DNA from: Vibrio panuliri
Lineage (GTDB): Bacteria > Pseudomonadota > Gammaproteobacteria > Enterobacterales > Vibrionaceae
DNA: 64,000 bases
NCBI RefSeq assembly: GCF_009938205.1
Contig: NZ_AP019654.1
Coordinates: forward strand, 496,001-560,000
Direction of reading: 5' to 3'
Of the stretch, positions 17,734 through 27,091 are shown one piece after another; the stretch's first letter is position 1, and each line of letters starts with the position of its first letter. A program made the translations under genes and the position numbers. The notes beneath the pieces were generated by a model, which was given only the letters and a program-made list of their open reading frames with translations, searched no databases and was not told where the DNA came from.

Positions 17734-18759
17734 TTATTTATCTCCGCTCCAAAGTGCATTTTGTGGTGGCAGTTCAGGTTCACGCTCTTTCTTCTCTTGC
17801 TCAGCAAGTTTCTTCCAGCGTTTCATACCTTTGTGAGAACGAAGCTGTGGGTTAGCAATTTCATCAACCGCAAAGTTAAGCAGTGCTAAACCAGTCATTA
17901 GCAAGATAAGTGCAGTACAAGGTGCCAGCAGTTCCCACCAAGCGCCGATTAGCATTGATGAAGATGTTTGAACGTTGTACAGCATGATGCCCCAACTAAC
18001 GGTGTTTGGATCACCAAGACCTAAGAAGGAAATCGTCGCTTCCATCATGATGGCGTACATTACTGAACCGATGAAACTTGCACCAACAATTGGAATCAGG
18101 TTTGGCAAGATTTCGACAAAGATAATGCGCCATGATGATTCACCTAGAACCTCAGCGGCTTTGACAAACTCTTTTTCACGCAGTGCCATGGTTTGGGAGC
18201 GTATGACACGCGCCCCCCACGCCCAGGCGGTGAAGCCTATGATTAAGGCGATGGTCAGAGGCCCGGCCTCGCCGATAAATGCGGCAAGTACAAACAGTAG
18301 TGGGTATTGCGGAATGACCAGCATGATGTTCATCGCAGCGGTGAGAATGTCATCCACTCGTCCGCCAAAGTATCCTGCTGAGATACCGATGACGGTAGCA
18401 AGGAAACATACGGTCATACCGGCACCAAAACCAACGGCCAGTGAAACACGCGCGCCGTGGACGAATTGAGACCAAACGTCACGTCCCATGCGGCTAGTAC
18501 CCATTACGTGATCCGCTTTTTTCGACATAATCAGTGTGCGGCGGTCATCGGCAAGGTTTTTCGCTACCCAACCATCAGGATTGGCTTGTGCTGACTTAAC
18601 GACAATCGAAGGGTATTCATGTGGGTTACCCGTGCGTTTATCTGGCGCATGCTTGGCCAAAAATGGTGCAAATACAGCGATCAACACAAACAGTGTCAGA
18701 ATAATGCTACCTACGAGTGCCATCGGGTTACCGACAACCAGTTTTAGGAAACCTTTCAT
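17734..18759 (-). CDS. Chitin-oligosaccharide ABC transporter permease (DppC-like)
   Basis: A 341-residue inner-membrane permease of the DppC/OppC class, with an N-terminal helix, a periplasmic stretch, five further helices, and the ATPase-docking loop EVLGESSWRIIFVEILPNLIP. It forms the translocation path with the DppB-like permease upstream, separated by 2 bp. A charged cytoplasmic tail (KKLAEQEKKEREPE) ends the protein. It corresponds to VC0618. The substrate is inferred from the operon. Confidence 0.88.
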   Translation of the reverse strand: MKGFLKLVVGNPMALVGSIILTLFVLIAVFAPFLAKHAPDKRTGNPHEYPSIVVKSAQANPDGWVAKNLADDRRTLIMSKKADHVMGTSRMGRDVWSQFVHGARVSLAVGFGAGMTVCFLATVIGISAGYFGGRVDDILTAAMNIMLVIPQYPLLFVLAAFIGEAGPLTIALIIGFTAWAWGARVIRSQTMALREKEFVKAAEVLGESSWRIIFVEILPNLIPIVGASFIGSVMYAIMMEATISFLGLGDPNTVSWGIMLYNVQTSSSMLIGAWWELLAPCTALILLMTGLALLNFAVDEIANPQLRSHKGMKRWKKLAEQEKKEREPELPPQNALWSGDK

Positions 18760-18761
18760 AA

Positions 18762-19748
18762 TTATTTGCCTCCCTTACGTAGGCGAGGGTCTAGAACAAC
18801 GTAAAGCATGTCAGCAAGTAGGTTAAAGAACAGCATGAACAACGTCATGATTAGAAGCTGACCTTGAAGAACTTGATAATCACGCGCTTTAATCGCGTTA
18901 AAGAGAACAGAACCAAGACCTGGGTAGTTAAAGATGATTTCAATGATTAACTGACCACCAATCGCCATACCGAGTGCCATTGAAAGTGCAGTAACACTTG
19001 GTAGCATCGCGTTACGAGCTGCGTAGTTGAATACGATACGTTTCTCGTTAAGGCCTTTACCCTTTGCCATGGTGATGTAATCTTCTGCTAGCAGGTTAAT
19101 CATGTTGTTGCGCATGTTAACCAAGAAGCCACCAACTTGGACGATCGTTGCACAGAACAAAGGAAGTACAGCGTGATAAGCAACATCTTTGATAAATGCC
19201 CAGCTTGTCCAATCCGGCATCGTACCCGCGGTGTAAGCGTAGCCAGTTGGGAACCATTTCAAGCCAATTGCAAAGGTAAAGAGTGCAATCATTGCAATAA
19301 CAACTTGAGGAACCGCTTGGATAACTAGCATCCCAGGTGTAACAAATGCATCGTACTTGCTACCACGTTTCCACGCAGCGTAGATACCTAAGATAGAGCC
19401 TAGCGAGAAAGAAAGAATAACCGCCGTGCCTGCTAGAAAGAGTGACCAGCCAAAAGCACCACCCAGTAGTTCATTCACAGATAGAGGGTAAAACTGAATT
19501 GAAGTACCCAGTTCCCAGCTTAGAATGTTCTTCATGTAAGCGAAGTATTGAACCCAAATAGGGCCATCAACAAAGCCGAGAAGTTGTTTCATTGCTTCAA
19601 TACGTTCAGGCGTTACCTGAACCGAAGCGTTCGCGAACATCATTGTCACTGGATCACCAGGCATTGCTCGCGGAATAATAAAGTTCAATGTTGCCGCAAC
19701 TAAAAGGGCGACAAAATAAAATGACAAACGTCTTAAAAAATAACCCAT
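18762..19748 (-). CDS. Chitin-oligosaccharide ABC transporter permease (DppB-like)
   Basis: A 328-residue permease of the DppB/OppB class. The N-terminus MGYFLRRLSFYFVALLVAA runs into the first helix, followed by the IPRAMPGDP motif typical of this class, and the docking loop is MAKGKGLNEKRIVFNYAARNAMLP. It follows the binding-protein gene after a 171-bp gap that contains a strong hairpin. It corresponds to VC0619. The substrate is inferred from the operon. Confidence 0.88.
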   Translation of the reverse strand: MGYFLRRLSFYFVALLVAATLNFIIPRAMPGDPVTMMFANASVQVTPERIEAMKQLLGFVDGPIWVQYFAYMKNILSWELGTSIQFYPLSVNELLGGAFGWSLFLAGTAVILSFSLGSILGIYAAWKRGSKYDAFVTPGMLVIQAVPQVVIAMIALFTFAIGLKWFPTGYAYTAGTMPDWTSWAFIKDVAYHAVLPLFCATIVQVGGFLVNMRNNMINLLAEDYITMAKGKGLNEKRIVFNYAARNAMLPSVTALSMALGMAIGGQLIIEIIFNYPGLGSVLFNAIKARDYQVLQGQLLIMTLFMLFFNLLADMLYVVLDPRLRKGGK

Positions 19749-19881
19749 AACTTCACCTTACTCACCCAGATTTTCCCTGTTCCTGGTGTCAGGTCGCTCA
19801 TCGCGAAACTACAAATTTGAGCGCAAAATCCCCTGACGCATTGCGCCATATCTTTCTTTGCTAGTAGAAGGAGGGGGATGT

Positions 19882-19904
19882 GCGGCGTACAGAACGTACG
19901 CCGC
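19882..19904 (-). repeat. Strong intercistronic hairpin after cbp
   Basis: A perfect 9-bp GC-rich stem GCGGCGTAC-N5-GTACGCCGC, 15 bp after the cbp stop and without a T run. Such hairpins after a binding-protein gene commonly shield its mRNA and let it be made in excess over the permeases. Confidence 0.65.
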
Positions 19905-19919
19905 TAGATTGATTGCCTA

Positions 19920-21602
19920 TTACTTAACTGGTTTTAGGTCCAGTACGTGTAGTAGACGCTCAGGGATACCAGCCCAGATGTTTGGACGGCCCTTAGGATT
20001 TTCTTCGTTCCACCAACCAGTAAAGCGAGTTGTGTTGTACTGGAACATGTATGCACCAGACATCACAGGAATCGTTACTTGGTCTGCGGCGATGATTGCT
20101 TGGATGTTGTGTGCAATCTCAAGTTGCTTTTGCTTGTCAGCTGTTTTGTAGAAGCCGTTAAGCAGTTTGTCTAGCTCTGCATTTTTGTAGTAGTGCAGTG
20201 CGAAACGAGGCATACCGTCGCCAGTTTGAAGATTTGAGTTGTAACCACTGTTCCAGTACATGTGAGGGTCTGCACCGTGGAAGTAGTTGGTGTAAGCAAC
20301 ATCATAAGTTGCTTCGAGCATCGCTTGGTTGTACACAGAGAAATCTGGTGTACGAGCTTTCGCTTTAATGCCAACCTCAGCAAGTTGCTCAACAGCAAGT
20401 TGAACTGTGTTGTTGAAGTCAGTCCAACCGTTTGGCGATTGGATTAGCAGTTCAAAAGATTTACCTGACGGTGTATCAACGAAACCATCTTTGTTGACAT
20501 CTTTAAAGCCTGCTTTCGCTAGCAACTCTTTAGCACCTTCAACGTTGTAAGTGTTAAAGCCTTGGTATTTCTTGTGAGTTTCTTCGTCAGACCAAGTCTT
20601 AAATGCGTAACCTAGACCTGAAGCGAAGTCATTCACTGTACCGCCACCGTAGAACGCGATGTCGATGATAGTTTGGCGGTCAAGAGCCATCGAGAATGCA
20701 CGACGGAAATCAACGTTAGTTAGTGCTTCGTGCTTCGCTGGATCTGGGTGCTTGAAGTTCACCACAAATGCCTGAGTACCTGCTGGCGGGTACCAGTATT
20801 GGTGGTTAGGGCTTGCTGCAGCGTATGTACGGTCAATATCTGGAATGAAAGAAGAGGTCCAGTCCATTTCACCGTTAACTACTTTGCCTAGGAACTGGTC
20901 GTTGTTCGCGATTTGCGGAACGCGTAGACAGTCTACATCTAGGTTGTCAGCATCCCAGTAATTCGGGTTTTCACATTGAACGTAAAGTTGAGGTGTGAAA
21001 GTAGCAATTTCCGTAAATGGACCACTACCTACAGGGTTTTCGTTCGTGAATGTTGCAGGATCTGCTACCTTGCTCCAAATGTGCTCAGGTACGATTGGTA
21101 GTTTAACGATTTCGTAAGCAGCGTTTGAGTTTGCTTCAGTTACGTAGAACTTCACTTGGTAGTCGTTTAGTTTCTCTACCTTGGCTACCCAAGCGTTAGT
21201 ACCTGCTTGGTCAAGTTCTGGCTTCTCTTTAACAAGGTTGAAAGAGTAAATTACGTCGTCCGCGTTAAACGTTTCACCGTCAGACCACTTAACACCTTTA
21301 CGAATGTCAAATACAACGCTTAGTAGATCGTCAGCAATGGTGTAGTTCTCTGCTAGACGGAATACAGGAGTGTTGCCTTGCATTTCATTGAACACTACAA
21401 GCGGCTCGTAAATAAAGTCCGTTGTTGTGTGCAGGTTTGTTGCACCCAAGTATGGGTTAAAGTTACGTACAAAGGTCGTAAACTCTTTAGGGTGGATAGT
21501 TAGTTCACTGCGCTCAGCAGCTGTTGCAACCGATGCAAAACTTGTTGCCGCGGTGGCAATAATTGCTGTTGCTAGTGCAGTTTTTTTAATGTTGGCAAGC
21601 AT
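19920..21602 (-). CDS. cbp: Periplasmic chitin-oligosaccharide-binding protein Cbp
   Basis: A 560-residue substrate-binding protein of the DppA/OppA fold (SBP family 5), with a signal peptide MLANIKKTALATAIIATAAT and cleavage near residue 28. In V. cholerae the homologue (VC0620) binds (GlcNAc)n in the periplasm, delivers it to the ABC importer and, when empty, holds the sensor ChiS in the inactive state. It is the first gene of the operon. A 645-bp non-coding stretch lies upstream with several repeat structures, and chiS comes next on the same strand. Confidence 0.93.
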   Translation of the reverse strand: MLANIKKTALATAIIATAATSFASVATAAERSELTIHPKEFTTFVRNFNPYLGATNLHTTTDFIYEPLVVFNEMQGNTPVFRLAENYTIADDLLSVVFDIRKGVKWSDGETFNADDVIYSFNLVKEKPELDQAGTNAWVAKVEKLNDYQVKFYVTEANSNAAYEIVKLPIVPEHIWSKVADPATFTNENPVGSGPFTEIATFTPQLYVQCENPNYWDADNLDVDCLRVPQIANNDQFLGKVVNGEMDWTSSFIPDIDRTYAAASPNHQYWYPPAGTQAFVVNFKHPDPAKHEALTNVDFRRAFSMALDRQTIIDIAFYGGGTVNDFASGLGYAFKTWSDEETHKKYQGFNTYNVEGAKELLAKAGFKDVNKDGFVDTPSGKSFELLIQSPNGWTDFNNTVQLAVEQLAEVGIKAKARTPDFSVYNQAMLEATYDVAYTNYFHGADPHMYWNSGYNSNLQTGDGMPRFALHYYKNAELDKLLNGFYKTADKQKQLEIAHNIQAIIAADQVTIPVMSGAYMFQYNTTRFTGWWNEENPKGRPNIWAGIPERLLHVLDLKPVK

Positions 21603-21670
21603 AGCTGTTCCTTACTATTTGCTTTCATTTCACTAATGGATATGAATGTTATCAATTGATGAACACTCTC

Positions 21671-21741
21671 TAAGGCCTACCTCAAATTCATCTGAATAAC
21701 GTCGGAGGTGTTAATCAAACTAGAGTGGCCTGTAGGCCTTA
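21671..21741 (-). repeat. Long-range inverted repeat in the cbp upstream region
   Basis: TAAGGCCTAC (21671-21680) and GTAGGCCTTA (21732-21741) are perfect complements, 51 bp apart. If transcribed they would enclose most of the cbp 5' leader. A nested GGCC-N4-GGCC is also present. Confidence 0.5.
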
Positions 21742-21765
21742 GGCAGGGTTAAGAAAACACCGTTT

Positions 21766-21780
21766 TTGCGATTCGCGCAA
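21766..21780. promoter_or_regulatory. TTGCG-N5-CGCAA palindrome upstream of cbp
   Basis: Perfect 5-bp inverted repeat, 11 bp from the 9-bp repeat block. Possible operator; the protein is unknown. Confidence 0.3.
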
Positions 21781-21790
21781 TTTCGTTTCC

Positions 21791-21838
21791 CGTTAAAAAC
21801 GTTAAAAAGCCCATTTCCTACGTTAATAACGTTAATAG
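21791..21838. promoter_or_regulatory. Paired CGTTAAAAA-type repeats, candidate activator site
   Basis: Two blocks, each of two tandem 9-mers: CGTTAAAAA CGTTAAAAA (21791-21808) and CGTTAATAA CGTTAATAG (21821-21838). Block starts are exactly 30 bp apart, about three helical turns. They lie 190-236 bp before the cbp ATG, a suitable place for an activator such as ChiS. Confidence 0.5.
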
Positions 21839-22043
21839 TTCTGGCTGAGATGAAAAAATACACGGTTTTATAACATTGAAATCACTCGCAAAATGGCAGA
21901 AGTTAAAAGTTTAATGTTAGTGCTTACTACGCTTATGTTCTTTTTCCTAGTTTGGTTTCTAATATCGCTCTCTTCATTGAGATCTCTGTCACCTAAGCGC
22001 TGCGTGGTTAATTTATTACGCTAATTTAAATCTGCCGTATTGT

Positions 22044-22059
22044 TGTGATAGTTCTCTCA
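22044..22059. promoter_or_regulatory. CRP-like site
   Basis: TGTGA-TAGTTC-TCTCA matches TGTGA-N6-TCACA with one mismatch. It lies about 440 bp upstream of the cbp ATG, rather far, so the assignment is tentative. Confidence 0.35.
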
Positions 22060-22199
22060 AATACGTTTAAATATTGCTCAAATGACGAGTGTAAGGAAAA
22101 GAAATCGCTCGTTACTGGTGATGTTTCTGCGTTTTTGACAGCAAATTAAGAGTTCTTTTGTATCGTATAAAAACTGATTGCATGCTGATTTGCTTGCAT

Positions 22200-22231
22200 A
22201 AAAAAACTCATCGCAAGCGATGAGTTTTTTT
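22200..22231 (-). terminator. Terminator of chiS
   Basis: A 14-bp stem AAAAAACTCATCGC-AA-GCGATGAGTTTTTT with T runs on both strands, 17 bp after the chiS stop. Confidence 0.85.
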
Positions 22232-22247
22232 CCAGCTTACGATGTGT

Positions 22248-25200
22248 CTAAGTTGTTAGCAGATGCTGAAGCTTGTCTCGAAGCTCTTCTATTTTACTGC
22301 GTTGTGGTGTCATCGCTGAGCAGTGGCTAAGGATGTATTCAAGTGAGTTGAGTACAGTGCGCCAGCGAGGGGTTTTAGGCAGCGTTTCAATACGTAAGTA
22401 TTTGTCTAAAGTTCGCGTTTGCAGAGTGCTTCGGTCTAGGTAGACGCGCCATAAGCCACTTTGTTCGGCAAAAGTAAACTTACTATGGCCGGTTGAGCTT
22501 TCCCAGTAGTCTAGAGCATTGGTCATGGCATCAACCAACACTTCGCGCATTAGGTCTTGTTTGGACTTTTGATCACCTGCGACGCGGTCTGCAAGACGAG
22601 TAAACTCGCCGCCGAGCTCTTTGAGTTGTTGCAGCTTCGCTTTGTCGCCATCAAAGGCATAACTACTCAGAGCGTCAATGGCCGTCTCGAGATTGTTAAT
22701 ACGTGCAGCATTAGCTCCACCACCGTGATCAAAGATGTACATTGACTTAAGGCCAGAGGCATCAGGTAAGCGCAAAATATCCCCATCAATATGTTGGCGA
22801 GTATCGCCAATATAGATATCGACCTTGCCGCAGTAGTGATCTTGCTTGATATCGATAAACTTGGGAGAGAGCAAATCTTCGGCAATCGAGCGTTTTAGCT
22901 GTTCAACTGAGCGCTTAAATAACCTTGCAGCGGCTTCGTTAGCAAAACGAACTTTGCCATCTGCTCGGGTGCAAATAATCGCTTCTGGTGCAGACTCTAG
23001 CTGCTCTAGAAGTCGGCCTTGAGTCTCAATCAAGCTCGCTTCAATTGCGGAGCGTTGGCGTAACTCATCTTGAAGCTGTTGATTTTCCAGTCGTCGTTTT
23101 TCAGCTTGGCTTGCTGAGAGATGGACACGCATCCTAGCCGCAAGCTCTTGCTTATTAAAAGGTTTCGATAGGTAATCATTGGCACCAGAGTTAAACCCAC
23201 GGATGCGGTCATCGGTTTGATTGAGCGCGGTTAACATGATGACAGGCAGCGAGATGCTATCGAACTGTTCACGGATCGCTTCACACACTTGATAGCCGCT
23301 AAGGCCCGGCATCATGACATCGAGTAATACCAGCTCCGGTTTTTCTTCTTCAATGGATTGCAGGGCCTCATAACCATCTTTAGCGGTACGAACTCGATAA
23401 CCAGAGAGTTTTAAGAAACTATCCAGCACTCTCAGGTTTACCGGTTCATCATCCACCACGAGTAGCAACTCACCATCAGGGTTTTCAGGTAGGTTGGCCG
23501 CTTCACTTTCCTCTACTTCAAAGCTCTCAGGAGCCTTGAAATGCATGCTGTCATTATGACTGGCTAGTGCGATCTGCTCTTCTGTTGCCAGCGGTAAGGT
23601 AAAGCTAAATGTTGTGCCGACCATCGGTTGACTGCTGACATATAAGGAGCCTCCCATCAACTCGACAAGCTGGCGACTGATAGAGAGCCCAAGTCCAGCC
23701 CCTTGACGATAGCGGCTACTGTCATTACCTGCTTGAATCAGTGGTTCGAAAATATGTTCGAGTTGGTCTGCAGGGATTCCTTGGCCCGTATCGACCACTT
23801 GTACTCGCATTTTTGCGTCGACAATATTGGCGGAAATGACAATTTTTCCTTCACGGGTGTACTTAATCGCATTACCAACCAAATTATAGAGAACCTGCTC
23901 CACTCGTTGCGGATCAGCAGCAACCCATACAGGTTCAAGTGGAACTTGGTTGATGATACGTATTTGCTTACCGCCGAGTAGATGAGATGAGAGTTCGAGA
24001 ACAAGGCGGGTTGCGCTCGATAAATCGACTGCGCTGGTATCAATATCCAGGTTGCCATAGCGCATTTTGTGATAGTCGAGTAAATCATCGACCAGTGTCG
24101 CTAAGCGTTGGCCGCTGCTGATAATAATATCTAATTGGTACTTATGCTCTGAACGGATTGGTCCATTGGCACCAGAAACTAAGGCTTCGGCAATACCTAC
24201 CATACCATGCAGTGGTGTACGTAGTTCGTGAGAGGTAGTGGCAAGAAATTCATCTTTGAGTTTGTTCGCCAGTTGCAGTTCTTCGTTTTTGGTTTGAATC
24301 AGTTTGATGTTGCTTTCAAGCTCTTCATTCTGCTCTTTAATTAACTGCATTTTTTCTCTAATTGAACGCTGCATACGCTCAAAAGAAATCGCAAGACGAC
24401 CAATTTCATCTTTACGCTCGGTATTGATTTCCGCATTTAGGTCACCGGCAGAGGCTTTCTCGGCTGACCAAGTCAATTTAAGTAATGGCGCGGTAATGAA
24501 GTTAGAAAGATAGTGGGAAGCGATCACCACCAACACTATCGCGAACAGCATGGCAAAGATAAATAGTGTTTCTAGTTGTTGAACGCGGGCAAAGGCTTCT
24601 TTCTCGGGAACTTCAACCACCAGTGCCCAATCCAAGCCTTTAGATTGGATATGACTATAGGCGGCAATGGTTTCTTCGCCCAAGGCATTGGTAAAGGTGC
24701 CAACCGCCGAAGTTTGCTTAAAGGCAGTATCGATTATGGATTGGTTGTTATCGACGTCTTGCTGCTGGTAAGAAAGAGTTCTGAGCTTGTTGTCAGTGCC
24801 GACTAACAGCGTTTTCATCGACCATAGGCCGTTATTGTCGGCAATTAAACGGGTAAGACTGTTGTTTGGCAATCGAAACATGGCGTAGCTGTGCAGATAG
24901 CCTTGCTGAATAATAGGAGCACCAATCCAAGCATAGCTTTTGCCGTTTTCAGACATAAAGTCAGAAAAAACCACAGGTGTATAGTCTGGGTTGTTTTTCT
25001 GATTGCGCGACACTTCGTCACGTAGTTTTTTAAACGCTAAACCAAGATTGCTATCTCGATATTTTCCATCAACTAAGTTTGTCCCAAAGTAGTCATGTTT
25101 AAAGATGGAATAAGTGACATTGCCATGAATGTCGACTAGCAAAATATCATCAAAATCAGAGCGTTTGAGTAGTTCCAAAAATGAACGATGGTAGCGGGTA

Positions 25201-25631
25201 TGCAGCAATCGATAGCGCTCCGTACCATTAAAGATCGGTGATTCCGGCAATATTGATGTTTTGATTCTATCGCCAGAGCCTTGAATATAGCGCTTTTGTG
25301 CATATTCTCGAGCTTGATCGATGTCGAGCCCCAAACTCTGAAAGGCGTTAACTAATCCGTAGAAACGCCCACCGCTTGCATAGGCGAGTTCAGAGCGAAC
25401 AAAGCCCATAACTTCTGACTCACGCGCATTGAGGTAGTCAGTGATTTGCTGGTGTTTACTATCTCGCACCGAAACGAGGTGTGAGGTACTTTGTTCCTGC
25501 AGGTCTTGACTATGAGAGTGCAAAAAGAAGAGTGCGATGACAGTCAATGGGGTGATACTAAGCGCTAAAAAAGCCGCCATTAAAGTATTTTGTAGACGCT
25601 TAAAGCGTTGTTTCCGATACAACTTAAACAT
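22248..25631 (-). CDS. chiS: Hybrid sensor kinase and one-component regulator ChiS
   Basis: An 1127-residue inner-membrane hybrid sensor controlling chitin utilisation. Order: helix near 18-37, large periplasmic sensor domain (about 40-350), helix near 355-375, HAMP, HisKA with His468 in TTSHELRTPLHG, HATPase (GQGIP and GAGLGLS), receiver with Asp771 in LLDVMMPG, a PAS-like region (about 870-970), and the C-terminal region known in V. cholerae to bind DNA directly. The V. cholerae positions His469 and Asp772 are one residue off, which supports MFKLYRKQ as the start. The frame continues 26 codons upstream (to 25709) without a better ribosome site. It is on the same strand as the operon but has its own terminator. 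Confidence 0.93.
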   Translation of the reverse strand: MFKLYRKQRFKRLQNTLMAAFLALSITPLTVIALFFLHSHSQDLQEQSTSHLVSVRDSKHQQITDYLNARESEVMGFVRSELAYASGGRFYGLVNAFQSLGLDIDQAREYAQKRYIQGSGDRIKTSILPESPIFNGTERYRLLHTRYHRSFLELLKRSDFDDILLVDIHGNVTYSIFKHDYFGTNLVDGKYRDSNLGLAFKKLRDEVSRNQKNNPDYTPVVFSDFMSENGKSYAWIGAPIIQQGYLHSYAMFRLPNNSLTRLIADNNGLWSMKTLLVGTDNKLRTLSYQQQDVDNNQSIIDTAFKQTSAVGTFTNALGEETIAAYSHIQSKGLDWALVVEVPEKEAFARVQQLETLFIFAMLFAIVLVVIASHYLSNFITAPLLKLTWSAEKASAGDLNAEINTERKDEIGRLAISFERMQRSIREKMQLIKEQNEELESNIKLIQTKNEELQLANKLKDEFLATTSHELRTPLHGMVGIAEALVSGANGPIRSEHKYQLDIIISSGQRLATLVDDLLDYHKMRYGNLDIDTSAVDLSSATRLVLELSSHLLGGKQIRIINQVPLEPVWVAADPQRVEQVLYNLVGNAIKYTREGKIVISANIVDAKMRVQVVDTGQGIPADQLEHIFEPLIQAGNDSSRYRQGAGLGLSISRQLVELMGGSLYVSSQPMVGTTFSFTLPLATEEQIALASHNDSMHFKAPESFEVEESEAANLPENPDGELLLVVDDEPVNLRVLDSFLKLSGYRVRTAKDGYEALQSIEEEKPELVLLDVMMPGLSGYQVCEAIREQFDSISLPVIMLTALNQTDDRIRGFNSGANDYLSKPFNKQELAARMRVHLSASQAEKRRLENQQLQDELRQRSAIEASLIETQGRLLEQLESAPEAIICTRADGKVRFANEAAARLFKRSVEQLKRSIAEDLLSPKFIDIKQDHYCGKVDIYIGDTRQHIDGDILRLPDASGLKSMYIFDHGGGANAARINNLETAIDALSSYAFDGDKAKLQQLKELGGEFTRLADRVAGDQKSKQDLMREVLVDAMTNALDYWESSTGHSKFTFAEQSGLWRVYLDRSTLQTRTLDKYLRIETLPKTPRWRTVLNSLEYILSHCSAMTPQRSKIEELRDKLQHLLTT

Positions 25632-25856
25632 AATAAGAGTACGACTTTCCATTAGTCTGGGCTTGATGCCGCTCAACGTTAAACTTGTATACCACTTATT
25701 GGAAGGCACTGAGTGAAAAGTGGGGTCACGTCAGTTTCAATTACTTGGGTATGGTTTTCCTAAAATGACAAAATTAACGAGTTTTTTTACTTTGACAAGT
25801 AAGTGCGACCTAAAGCGTGGTAGGCGACGCAGAATTTCGTTGTAGCAGGGAAGTAT

Positions 25857-25882
25857 GCCCAGAAAAAAGGACTTTTCTGGGC
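25857..25882 (-). terminator. Hairpin at the 3' end of rsmC
   Basis: A perfect 10-bp stem GCCCAGAAAA-N6-TTTTCTGGGC 8 bp after the rsmC stop. The T residues lie within the stem rather than after it, so termination is uncertain. Confidence 0.4.
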
Positions 25883-25889
25883 AGGGTGA

Positions 25890-26912
25890 TCAGTTTTTGG
25901 CGTAGTAAATAGCAAACTTGTTGGTCTTATTTAGCGTGTCGCATTTTCCAAAAGCTTGCTCAATAATTGGTGGGTACTGTAAAAAACTATTGGCAACAAT
26001 CAGCAGTTCGCCATTTGGGGTTAGCTGTTTCGGCGCATCTCTTAGCAAGGTTTCTGTTGCACTATAGCTGGTGTCTAGTCCCGAATGGAAAGGGGGATTA
26101 CTAATGATAAATTGGTAGTCATTGCTGCATGCTGAATAGACATCAGATGCAAACACTTTCCCTTGAAGATTATTGGCTGCCAGAGTCGCTTTTGATGATT
26201 CGATAGCGAGTGCACTAATGTCACACATTTCCAGTTCAATGGCTGGGTTAAGTGTTGCCATTACGCTGCCAATCACGCCAGCACCACAACCAAAATCCAA
26301 AACCTTATTGTTGAGTTGCGGCAATGTATCAAGCAGAAGTTTACTGCCAATATCAAATTCACCGTGGCTAAATACGCCTGGTAAGCTCTTGATAGTTAGA
26401 GTGTGTTCTTGGTAGTTGACTTGATAAGTTTTGAACCAATCTTGCAGGCTAAAAGGTTTCACTTCTTGGTGGCACTGCCCCCAATAGAAAGAGCAGCGAC
26501 GGGCTGAATCGAATTTCTTGATCAAGCCATAAGGCTTAAACATTTTTTCAATACTTTTTACGCCTGAACGATTTTCTCCGACCACAACGATCTCGGTTCC
26601 TTGCCCTAGCTTTGCCATTAACATCGCCAGTAGATATTCCGCTTCCGCTTTCGCTTTTGGCCAATATAACAGCACCATATCGGCGTTAGTCTCTTGGCTA
26701 AATTCAGCCCCAAAACAAGATGAAATGCCGTTGCAACTTTGCAGTTGACGATGATAGCCATAGTTTGTCGTAAAGACTGTCACAGACTCGCAGTGTTTCG
26801 ACAGCTCAACAGGAAACAGATCTTCGGCTTCGCCAGCAACTAGCACGTGTTTACCTTCGAAATAGGCAAGTTGACGTTCAGCAATTTGGCTAGGGGCAGT
26901 ATAAGCAGACAT
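25890..26912 (-). CDS. rsmC: 16S rRNA (guanine-1207-N2) methyltransferase RsmC
   Basis: A 340-residue SAM-dependent methyltransferase that modifies G1207 of 16S rRNA. It has the two-lobed RsmC/RsmD-like design: a degenerate N-terminal methyltransferase-like domain (about 1-150) and a catalytic C-terminal domain with the SAM motif [11 protein letters not shown] and the catalytic motif NPPFHSG. Length agrees with the family. It is a single gene between chiS and the AI-2E family gene, all on the minus strand. Confidence 0.92.
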   Translation of the reverse strand: MSAYTAPSQIAERQLAYFEGKHVLVAGEAEDLFPVELSKHCESVTVFTTNYGYHRQLQSCNGISSCFGAEFSQETNADMVLLYWPKAKAEAEYLLAMLMAKLGQGTEIVVVGENRSGVKSIEKMFKPYGLIKKFDSARRCSFYWGQCHQEVKPFSLQDWFKTYQVNYQEHTLTIKSLPGVFSHGEFDIGSKLLLDTLPQLNNKVLDFGCGAGVIGSVMATLNPAIELEMCDISALAIESSKATLAANNLQGKVFASDVYSACSNDYQFIISNPPFHSGLDTSYSATETLLRDAPKQLTPNGELLIVANSFLQYPPIIEQAFGKCDTLNKTNKFAIYYAKN

Positions 26913-27045
26913 GGGTTCGCTCAGTTAAAGAAAAAAGAGAGGCGATTTTCGCATAAAGCAACGCTGGGTGCTAACTTATCTATCCTTTCTTTGGCAAGGA
27001 TGCGTCAGCGCTATGTCCTTTCGGTATTGGGGAAATAGCGTATCA

Positions 27046-27074
27046 GCAGCCTTGGCTTTTAATACCAAGGCTGC
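27046..27074 (-). terminator. Hairpin after the AI-2E family gene
   Basis: Perfect 10-bp stem GCAGCCTTGG-N9-CCAAGGCTGC, 18 bp after the stop. There is no T run, so it is a probable 3'-end hairpin with termination unproven. Confidence 0.5.
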
Positions 27075-27091
27075 GGGGAGGTAGAAGCGTG

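Larger units (their letters stand above)
21603..22199. promoter_or_regulatory. Control region of the chitobiose operon, no gene
   Basis: I find no convincing ORF here. The region holds, from the cbp start outward: a 10-bp inverted repeat around a 51-bp loop (21671-21741), a TTGCG-N5-CGCAA palindrome (21766-21780), two double 9-bp repeats (21791-21809 and 21821-21838), and a CRP-like site (22044-22059). In V. cholerae this promoter is activated by ChiS and also controlled by CRP and SlmA. I could not fix the -10 and -35 boxes with confidence. Confidence 0.6.
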
